Positions 56,457-64,000 of a stretch of 64,000 bases of DNA are shown piece by piece (positions within the stretch are counted from its first letter, which is position 1; each line of letters starts with the position of its first letter). A program made the position numbers and the translations under genes. The stretch comes from Coptis chinensis. Taxonomy: Eukaryota > Streptophyta > Magnoliopsida > Ranunculales > Ranunculaceae. Location of the stretch: NCBI GenBank assembly GCA_015680905.1, contig CM027378.1, positions 4,712,001-4,776,000 of the forward strand. Direction: 5' to 3'. The notes below the pieces were generated by a model. The model ran no database searches. It saw only the letters and a list, made by a program, of their open reading frames with translations, and was not told the origin of the DNA.

Positions 56457-58183
56457 TGTAATAAGCACCCAAAACTGTAATATTAAACCCCGAGAGACAT
56501 AGCATTTTGGTCGATTATGTGTTTAATAATCATGTAATAATTATATTTTCGTACTTTTGTAGGTTTCCACATTTAAAATGAATATAATGATAAAACATGC
56601 ATCGAAGTACGGGAATACTGGAATATTTGAAGTTTCCCACTCAACCCCAGTGAAGCCCAACAGAGCCTGACTAGAGCCGAAGTTTCCAAAAGAACAAAAC
56701 CGGTCTTGAGCGGGTCCACATATAAAGAAGCAGCAAACTTCCGAAGCTCAAATCTGATAAATCGGGGTGCCGACGTTGGCTAGTGAACTGCCAGAGCGAC
56801 CACGGCGACAAACTCTATGCAAAGACAGAAAGTTATAAAAATCCCAAAATCGGCACCGCCACTGGACATACTAAGTGGACCCACTCTGCGGGCCCAAAAG
56901 GCATGACGAGTCAACATAGGCAGGTGGCAAGTGATGGTTTTAATTTGGTGCCACCTCGCAATATGGAAGACACGTACCAATTCAAAACAGATGGTTTGAA
57001 ATGAAATTGGCTAAAAGACGAAACCTTAATAAGGTAAAGGACAAAACAAATGGGTAAAAACAAAACTTTGATTCTCAAAGTTTTGAACAACTCAATTGGC
57101 AAACAAACAAAAGCCAATTAAACCGTCTCGATCTCCGGCCCTATATATATATGGGGGTAGCCTTCATTATTTTCCTTCATTATTTTTTATGCTCTAGCTT
57201 ATTTTAGCAAGTAGTTAGTTTTAATTCAAAGACTTACATTCCGGTCATTTTCATTCCGGTAGCTTTAAATCGTAAGTCATTTTACCCTTATTAACAGTCA
57301 TTTCTTTTCTAGTTTAATTCATGTCCTGCATTTATTTACTTAATGTATACAGCAAGTTTTATTATTCCTTCAATGACCATGAGCTAATTTCCTCCTCGCG
57401 GGAGGGTTATCTTTCTTCGTGTGAGTGTGAGAATCCGGATTGACTCTTTAATATTCTAGAATCACTACTTAGGAATTAGGCATAGATTAGACATCCGGTC
57501 TCAAAATGACTGAGACTATACAAATTTGGAGTGTTGATGCTCCTGAACAGTCTCGGGCGCGACCAAAAATGTCTCGTGCATGACTCTATGGTGTCAGACA
57601 GCTCTCCAATTTGTCCAGCTGATGTGGAATCAAGCCAGGAGCTGAAATGATATTCCAGAGATGAAATATTAGTTCAACTCCTTATGCTAGTGCGATGTGG
57701 CTCAGAGATGTGGGCATGCGCTAGGGATCAATACTCGACATCGTCTCCAAACACGAGATGAATTAGAGATGTAGTGATGTGGTAATATAAACTGTTGAAA
57801 AAATGATTCTTGCATGAGTATGATTAACTTTCTCCCTGTTCCCTATTTTTGTTTATCTACATATAAATCACCGTAGTAATTTACATTATTTACATTACTG
57901 TTAATTTAATTAAAACCAACTAAAAAACCTAAAATCCTACTCACCAAAAGTTGTAATTCCAGTTGTGAGCCTTTTCCGAGCCCTAAGGTTTGGACGATCC
58001 CTTACTCGACCTATCCTACCAAACCCACATGAGTAAGGTAACTTGACTAAAACGTACGACTATACGGACTTTGGACTTTGGACTTGGGACTTTGGTCTTT
58101 GGACTTCGGACTTCGGACTGTGGACCTTGGACTTAATTAATCAAGAAAACCAATAAAAGTACAATAAAATCAGCGTTCTATCA
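56457..58183 (+). repeat. Right (3') LTR
   Basis: 1727 bp partner of 40902-42613. It differs by a two-base insertion near the start (TGTAATAAGC versus TGATAAGC), lacks the C-rich tract and has more GGACTT words (58068-58135). TATA-like TATATATAT at 57142-57152. Confidence 0.95.
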
Positions 58184-58188
58184 ACACC

Positions 58189-58620
58189 TTTGTGTACACT
58201 AAACCCAACAACCTTGGCATACTCGTTGTAGAACTCAAATGCCTTGTTGCTGGTTTTAAAACGCATTGAAAACATGATTGCATTTTCATCTAGATCTTCC
58301 CCTCCCAACTTACCACTGAATAGATTGGAATCATTCTAATTAGTTTGTTCACTTCTTGCATCTGCTTCATTTGATTGTCCTTCAAAACCTTCAATTTCAC
58401 TAACGCTATGGTCATCTAATTCATCTTCGTCTTCCAAACTCACATTGGTTAAACCTTCACAAACATTTATTTCGGTGTCTAAAGAATCACTTTCCTCATA
58501 CGGACATGCGTCATTACACATATTTGTAGCCCAATATCCGTCTTCATTAGAGATATCCCCCCCATCACTTGATCATTATAATATAAATATGCATTCATTA
58601 CTTCTTGCACTATAAGTGGA
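58189..58620 (-). pseudogene. FAR1/FHY3-related protein, N-terminal part (5' half)
   Basis: The minus strand reads an acidic N-terminus (DEDELDDHSVSEIEGFEG, 58380-58440), a stop at 58335, and then the start of the FAR1 DNA-binding domain, KAFEFYNEYAKVVGFSVHKG (58189-58250). It ends at the ACACC duplication. Joined with 40896 it continues VYRFHKD, giving the usual FAR1-domain order. A frame break lies near 58560 (poly-C tract). The upstream exon or leader boundary is unclear. Confidence 0.82.
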
Positions 58621-59436
58621 AATAAAATGAACAACAAATAAAGAGCATACATGTAAAGCAACGTTAATTTGAAGTTAAAATTTCATTTTAAAATAAAAAA
58701 TAAAACAGACAATATCATTTTAGGTTCACAAATAAACAATTACAAGATTCACCTTTCTGTCATGAAGGGACAAAATGTGAAGGTGAGTAATGCGTAACGA
58801 TAATTTAAGCAACGGAAGCAAGTAAAAAGAAACTAGTAGTAAAATAAAGAACATATTATGCCCATATTAAAACCATAAATTATTGAGATAAATTATTATA
58901 GAAATTTAACAAGAAGCTAATAAATTTCAGCACCTACTCTATAGAAACCAATATCCAAACCTGAAGGAGTATTTGAGAGATGCCCAATCCAGAGTTTGAA
59001 ATGCAGAGGATTTCTCTTGGAAGATAGTGAGAAAGGGAAACAATGGAGATGAACTCGATAGTTTAGTGGAGATATCATAACTGCTGGCTCGAAAAGAGTG
59101 ACATATTGGCACTAACTGTTTCCTTTCTTTTTTTTTTTTTTCGAACTAGCGAAGTTTTATTTCACTTTCTACTTTCCATTTTCAATACTTTCCAGTTTCA
59201 ATGGTTATTAGGTTGGATTAGTTTTTGGGTAAATTTGGTATTTCATGTACTTGTTCCTTTTCCAAACTAGTTTCTCCAATTAACAAGTTTGTTTTAGATT
59301 TTAGATTTTAAAGCAAAAATCAGATGTGGGATCGAGATTAGCGCACATTGAAATTTATTGGAGGGCTTGCGCATTGAAAAAAAAACTCTAAAGATATATA
59401 CAAAAGATACTATTTCAGTGACAGACTGAAAGTACT
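58621..59436. other. Upstream flank of the FAR1-related gene
   Basis: No ORF or recognised motif other than AT-rich sequence, a T run (59133-59148) and a direct TTTTAGATTTTAGATTTTA-like stretch near 59295. It probably contained promoter and leader. Confidence 0.45.
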
Positions 59437-59444
59437 GTTCCAGT

Positions 59445-60335
59445 TAAGGGTGTAATACGAGGCGGGCCGGGTCAACTATGGGTCAAATAGTGATGGGTCG
59501 GGTCAGGGCGGGTTTAGGGGATACAAATCCAATGGTCCCCGATAGGGCGGGGCGGGTTGAAGTGTCATGCATCACCCGGCCTGTTGGGTCAGCTTAAGGG
59601 CGGGTTTTGGGCGGGTCATCCGGGTCGGATGAAAATTATCATTTTAACCCAATTTCACCCAAAAAAAACTTTCTAATTTTGCAAGTAATATATTTCCAAT
59701 TCACAACATAGAGAAAAAAATTGAATCAATTAATAAAAAAATAAACAAAAATAAAAAACTTGAACTTGAACCCAAAACCATATCTGCAAATTTGAAACTT
59801 CTTTCTCGTGATTTATCATTTGTAAATTGATTATTTTTCATAGCATGATAAAATGAAGATGGGAGCGAGAATCTATAGTACAAAACAATAAAATATAAAC
59901 TAAAAGAATTCAAAATTAATACAAGGATGAATGATTCATCTTCTCCAAAATTCGAAAGTTGAATTTGAACTTCTGATATTTACCCAATGTTCAATCTTGA
60001 ATATTTAAAATTGATATTGAACTCATAAGTTTGTGTTCATATCTTTCAAATTCCTACAAAAGTTAAAATAAAATATAAACAAAATACAAAATATTAGAGT
60101 TAGAGTCTTGAAATTGTGCAGGTCAACGGGGTTGGGTCAACGACTTTTGACACGGTGTGGGTCGGGCGGCTTAACGGGTCGGGTTTAAGCATAGAACCTA
60201 CACCCATAGCCCGACCGAGTAAAAACGGTGGTGGGGTAGGACGGGTTTGCTTTCGGGTCTGTGCGGGTTTGGATGGCGGGTGGAGACCGGGTACCTTACC
60301 GGATAATAGGTCAACTGTTTTTTTTTACACTCCTA
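59445..60335. mobile_element. Non-autonomous hAT element, 891 bp
   Basis: Ends TAAGGGTGTAA and TTTTACACTCCTA are imperfect inverted repeats of hAT type, flanked by the perfect 8-bp duplication GTTCCAGT (59437-59444, 60336-60343). Both ends carry GC-rich GGGTCGGGT/GGGCGGGT words while the middle is AT-rich with no gene. The ends resemble those of the MITE at 32595-32962 (TAGGGGTGTGCA). Confidence 0.9.
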
Positions 60336-60343
60336 GTTCCAGT

Positions 60344-60605
60344 GATATATGCCTCAATTTTTTTTTTATACAATTTACCCTAATTTTTTCATCCCAATTC
60401 CCAACTCACGCTCAATATCATCCATTCATGAACGAATGCCCGAATCCATTCACATACATTAGAGTATAAAATCGATCTTCGCTATTATATTGTAAATCTG
60501 TTGTCCATGGACAAATCGTCTTGCAAATACTGTATAGTAATCTGGTCATTCATATAGAATGAACGTCAAATTTTCATAGTCACATACTCACATATGCATT
60601 CTAAA
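60344..60605. other. Spacer before Helitron
   Basis: Nothing recognised; AT-rich. Confidence 0.5.
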
Positions 60606-61499
60606 TCTATCTAATAAAACAGGGAAGTGTGGGGCCCGAAGGGCCCGATCCAACAGCTGCAATTCAGTTTCAACAAAATATGACCTGGCGAAAAGAGCGG
60701 CTCCCAGCTGGTATGTTGTTTCATTCCACAACATCTGGATCCATGCGACTCGACTTTCTTATTTTTTCATCTCGACTTTCTTCTTACTACCGCAACACTC
60801 AACTTTCTTACTGCCGCATCATCTCTCCCAATTTGGTATTTTTCTCTCGGTCGTTTTACCTTTTCTTCTCTGCGCATCCTTTGTTTCCCTCTCTCGGTTC
60901 TTCGGTTTTAGTTGGCGATTTCGTCATTTTTTTGTTTTTTTTTTTTTGTTTTTAGTTGGCACATTACTTAGTAGTAGTTTTAAAACTCCAAAGGAACAAC
61001 CTTTTCCATCATTCCCCATCAACATAATCCACTTTGTGGTAATGGGTAGAGTTTCAGAAAGAAGCGGGATGAACGGATGGTTATGGCCAAGTTGTAAACA
61101 AACGTAACGTGTTTTACCGCATGGGTTCTATGGTTAAGTACTTAAGTAATGGTGTGGTTGTTAACAATCATTGACTTGAACCATAACACGGACCGTTGTA
61201 TTCAAATTGTTTGACAAAATGGCTTCTTCCTAAATGTTGAGTGGATGGAAAGCAAGTTGAAATGATTCTTGCATTGCTATAATAGTTTCGTTAGGGTTGG
61301 CTATCTTTTTAAATTTTGTATGTATTATCTTGTGGTTTAGCTTTTTGTACAGGACTTGAGTTTCATAGAACATGCTATCTTTTATCTTTTTTTCTTTACG
61401 GGACTTGAGCTTTTCTGGGGGAGGCTTGTGAGTTGTGTCATGCCTAGGATAGCTATTAAGAAGTTTTTTCCTCACTCACAAACTCTATGAAACCATTTA

Positions 61500-62000
61500 C
61501 TCGGGCATCACTCCATTTGAGTGTTCCAGAATCAGGACTCGTAGAAGCTAGGGATCTTGTGGGAACGGGAAAGTTCGGTTGGCGAGAGGTATTTTTTTTT
61601 TGTGTTTCATCCTCTCTCGAGCCAATTCGACGATTTTGAACCTAAAGAAAAACTAAAAGCTTTCCTTCTTCAACTGGTGGACATTCAGCATTTTATTTGG
61701 GACACTCTTTGCTAACACCATCCTTCGTATGTACAAGACAATGTGGGTTGGAGCGCCGACTATGGGCTTACAAAATTTGGATCGGGCAATTTCAATATTG
61801 ATCTTTTTTTAGTTGAACACCATTCTATAGACACAAGGTACCCACAGGAGTCCCCTTTACCAAGATGTCTAGAGTGTTGGTTGCTACTATAAGGAAATGG
61901 ATGATACCTGTTCCAAGTGATCCAAAAGAACTTTATGAGCTTGACATGGCTGAATATGCTAAAAAGCAAAAGTACGGGGATTGATTCCACACCTTCTTTG
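61500..62000 (+). other. Possible captured gene fragment in the Helitron
   Basis: Two stretches look coding: about 61498-61590 (RASLHLSVPESGLVEARDLV then GKFGWREV) and about 61860-61983 (RVLVATIRKWMIPVPSDPKE, LDMAEYAKKQKYGD to a stop). I do not recognise the family. Gene capture is common in plant Helitrons, but these may equally be leader exons. Confidence 0.3.
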
Positions 62001-62414
62001 AGGTTTTTTTTCTACAGCAGTTTTTTCTTACTAAAAAGGCACAAATGAATTCAAACTTGGACAAGTCTGACTTGATTCAACTAACTTAGCAACTTGACTT
62101 GGTATATCAATTACACTGTCGATACTTCTATTATAGATCAAATATAGTGTCAGCTAAACTTGACGAATGTGTTTTGTAGATCAAATATAGTGTCAACTTG
62201 ACTTGTCGGAATTTAAATGTGTCAAGAACAAACTATGAAGTGCACCTTGATTTAATGTGTTGTGTATTTTTCCAGAGCTTTTACGATATCAAAACAACAG
62301 GTTCGCTTCGACTTTCTATGGTTCCATGGTACGCATTTCAAGATATCGCTTAACGCCCATTGCAAAGTCCAAACTTCCATTTTTGTTTATTATTTTTATA
62401 TTTCTGGGGATCGC

Positions 62415-62760
62415 ATGGATAAGGGTAAACGCCCAATGGACCCTTCTAAGGATCAATCAAACAAGAAAAACAAATTTTTGTTCCCGGTCCAAGATAAACT
62501 CTTCCTCCAACCACCTACTCCTCAACGACTGCCGCCGCTCTGTGTAATCCTATCACCGGCTCCAATAAATGCTTATGTTGTCCGTTCATTATCATTTCTT
62601 TTGAACTGCTTATTTGGTTTATATAGCTTCCGACGCGACCAATTCTCAACAAAGGGAAACGCCCTTTGGACCCTTCTAAGCAAAGCAACAAAGAAATAGG
62701 CTCCCAAGATAGGCTCAATCTTCAACCGCCTCTTGGCTTTTCGATATCTCTTGCTTCTGA
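62415..62760 (+). pseudogene. Helitron N-terminal exons with a duplicated module
   Basis: ATG at 62415 starts MDKGKRPMDPSKDQSNKK, with KLFLQPPTPQ following and a plausible donor near 62543. From about 62654 the sequence repeats the module as GKRPLDPSKQSNKEIG and RLNLQPPLGF. The two units share order and spacing (GKRP-x-DPSK, then L-x-LQPP). This may be an exon duplication in the leader region of the Helitron gene. Function unknown; it is not part of the canonical Rep or helicase domains. Confidence 0.45.
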
Positions 62761-62799
62761 CTATTGTATTTATTTCCCCACTTACGTTCTTTTTGTTTA

Positions 62800-62885
62800 T
62801 TACCATTTACTGCTTTATTCATATCCTTCTGGTCCACATTTTTTTAAAAATTATGACTACCATTTACTGCTTTATTCATATCTAA
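62800..62885. repeat. Short direct repeat of about 55 bp
   Basis: TACCATTTACTGCTTTATTC followed by ATATC occurs at about 62802 and again at 62859, both in the intron-like stretch between the duplicated module and the next plausible exon. Confidence 0.75.
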
Positions 62886-63792
62886 TTTATTCCTCTTTCT
62901 CCCCATCCGTCTACTTAAGAGAACAACCCTTTTCTCCGACAAAGAGGTAGAACTAACAAAAGCAATACTAGGACAGCGTGCTCAAGAAGGAAAGAGAAAG
63001 GATCACTAAAGAGAAAGGCATCTCAAACTTCGCCAACCGAGGTGTACAAGCACTCACGCTGGCGTCTCCGTCATTAGCCACCGGTGATAGGTTCAAAGAT
63101 TAAATGCCTCCTTCACTTCCACGAACTCCATCTAAATCTAATGGGCGACGAGCACAAAGTACTCTGATTACACCTCATGCGACACCATGCAGGCGCCTTT
63201 CTTCTTTCCGAAGTCTCTTCAGAAATCTCTATCGTTCCTTAATCCTGTCCAGTTGTTTACGCTCCCCAAGAAACATGTCGCATCAAGTGCCCATGTTGAT
63301 TCAATAAATCAAAACAATGAGATCTTCGGTTAACGCAGACTCACCAAAATGCAAGGTTAGTACGGGGTTCAATACACCTTTCTCTTGGTTCTTCCCCGGT
63401 TTACATTTAAAAAAAAACTATAATATTCTTTCATACATTCTTCGGTAAGCGAAGTTTGCATGTCTACTACCTCATCATTAGTCCATACAATACCACTTTC
63501 GTCAAATCGGCTTCAACTTCGCATCATCATCAACTACCGAAATTCACGGTGATACTTCTTCACATTTATTAAAACAAGAATACAAAAAAATTAGCTCCTT
63601 TGTCTAAATAATTCTTTCCTCATACAGACCACAACCATTTGGAGATCCTGCACAGTACTGTGAGGATATTCACCGTAATGGTTTTGACCATCCAATTTCT
63701 GCTAATAATGTTGACATCAGTGATGATGAAGACGGTTTCGACAATATTTCCTGACCGCCCCGATTGAACAAGGAAGACACTCCTTAGGGAGA

Positions 63793-64000
63793 ATGGATGT
63801 TCAATGCCCATTTTGTAATGCACTCCATTGGATGGATGAACGGCTAACCAAATCATCATTATCACATCCTCGATTTGGGACTTGCTGTTTGCAAGGGAAA
63901 GTCAAATTGCCTCCACTACGACCATTACCACCAGCTCTTAAAGCTCTATATGATGGAAATGATCGCAAGTCAAAGTCATTTCGCAAGTACATGAGGCAAT
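63793..64000 (+). CDS. Helitron RepHel protein, N-terminus (runs off window)
   Basis: From ATG at 63793 the frame stays open to the window end: MDVQCPFCNALHWMDERL, then HPRFGTCCLQGKVKLPPLRP and LKALYDGND. This is the conserved zinc-containing start of plant Helitron Rep-helicase proteins (CPxC-x-ALHW-x-DER; GTCC-x-QGKV-x-LPP). The enzyme nicks and unwinds for rolling-circle transposition. The Rep HUH and helicase domains lie right of the window, so integrity cannot be judged. An in-frame extension upstream of the ATG is possible. Confidence 0.85.
   Translation, partial: MDVQCPFCNALHWMDERLTKSSLSHPRFGTCCLQGKVKLPPLRPLPPALKALYDGNDRKSKSFRKYMRQ

Larger units (their letters stand above)
40902..58183 (+). 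mobile_element. Ty3/gypsy Athila/Tat-type retrotransposon, 17.3 kb
   Basis: LTRs 40902-42613 and 56457-58183 start TG and end TATCA, flanked by the perfect duplication ACACC (40897-40901, 58184-58188). PBS (42616) and PPT (56446-56456) are in place. Gag, protease, RT, RNase H and integrase follow in gypsy order (RT before integrase), then about 7 kb of additional sequence with accessory ORFs and a three-stem RNA-like cassette. Stops occur throughout gag-pol. The insertion splits the FAR1-related gene, and removing it plus one ACACC gives a continuous reading frame there. Confidence 0.95.
60606..64000 (+). mobile_element. Helitron, 5' part (continues past the window)
   Basis: The 5' end TCTATCTAATAAAACAGGG, preceded by A, fits the plant Helitron start (TC plus AATAAAA and CAGGGAAG). 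A GC palindrome, GGGGCCCGAAGGGCCCG, follows. At 63793 the RepHel N-terminus begins. No target duplication is expected. The 3' CTRR end and hairpin are outside the window. Confidence 0.75.

Noticed and set aside
1..64000. tRNA and rRNA genes
   Set aside because: I scanned for tRNA B-box-like GGTTCGA words and rRNA-like blocks and saw none in a cloverleaf context; a tRNAscan run would settle this.

Overview
This window looks like nuclear DNA of a eudicot plant with a large, repeat-rich genome. The evidence is relics of plant-specific families (BAHD acyltransferase, FAR1/FHY3-related protein, PPR-DYW protein) embedded in AT-rich DNA dominated by plant CACTA, hAT, MULE, Harbinger and Helitron transposons and Ty1/copia and Ty3/gypsy retrotransposons. 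There are introns and TATA boxes, and nothing bacterial or organellar. The exact species cannot be fixed by eye. I see no clearly intact host gene: every host-gene relic is interrupted or frame-broken.

Layout. 1-8543: right part of a CACTA (En/Spm) transposon on the minus strand, with a TNPD-like transposase relic, a second Transposase_24-like gene, and the terminal end at 8543. 8900-11664: BAHD acyltransferase pseudogenes (minus). Copy 1 is split by a 616-bp hAT element inside its HxxxD motif; only the 3' part of copy 2 lies here. 11665-32440: a nested stack. A decayed copia element contains a CACTA-like element (12442-27101), which holds a Tourist-like MITE, possible captured gene exons, and an 8.8-kb gypsy element with gag and protease but no polymerase (16827-25630, target duplication CTATG). 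The copia protease-integrase junction is also split by a 1260-bp solo LTR (28074-29333, duplication GTTAG). 32566-33948: 5' part of BAHD copy 2, broken by a hAT MITE (32595-32962, duplication GTTAAATC) and a Mutator-like element (33266-33912, near-perfect 9-bp duplication). 34495-35515: a minisatellite, followed by a relic of a PPR-DYW domain.

39735-58620: a FAR1-related gene on the minus strand, split within its FAR1 DNA-binding domain by a 17.3-kb gypsy element (40902-58183, duplication ACACC). That element carries recognisable gag, protease, RT, RNase H and integrase, then a long extra region with a tandemly duplicated accessory ORF, an internal promoter-like segment and a tiny ORF encoding one membrane helix. 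59445-60335: a hAT element (duplication GTTCCAGT). 60606-64000: 5' part of a Helitron, running off the window at the start of the RepHel protein.

The most interesting unlabelled signal is a 70-nt three-stem cassette found about 107-110 nt upstream of the 3' LTR in both gypsy elements (56280-56349 plus; 18517-18586 minus). The middle stem differs in sequence but keeps its pairing, which suggests selection on RNA structure. All coordinates and alignments were read by eye, so percentage identities are not given.
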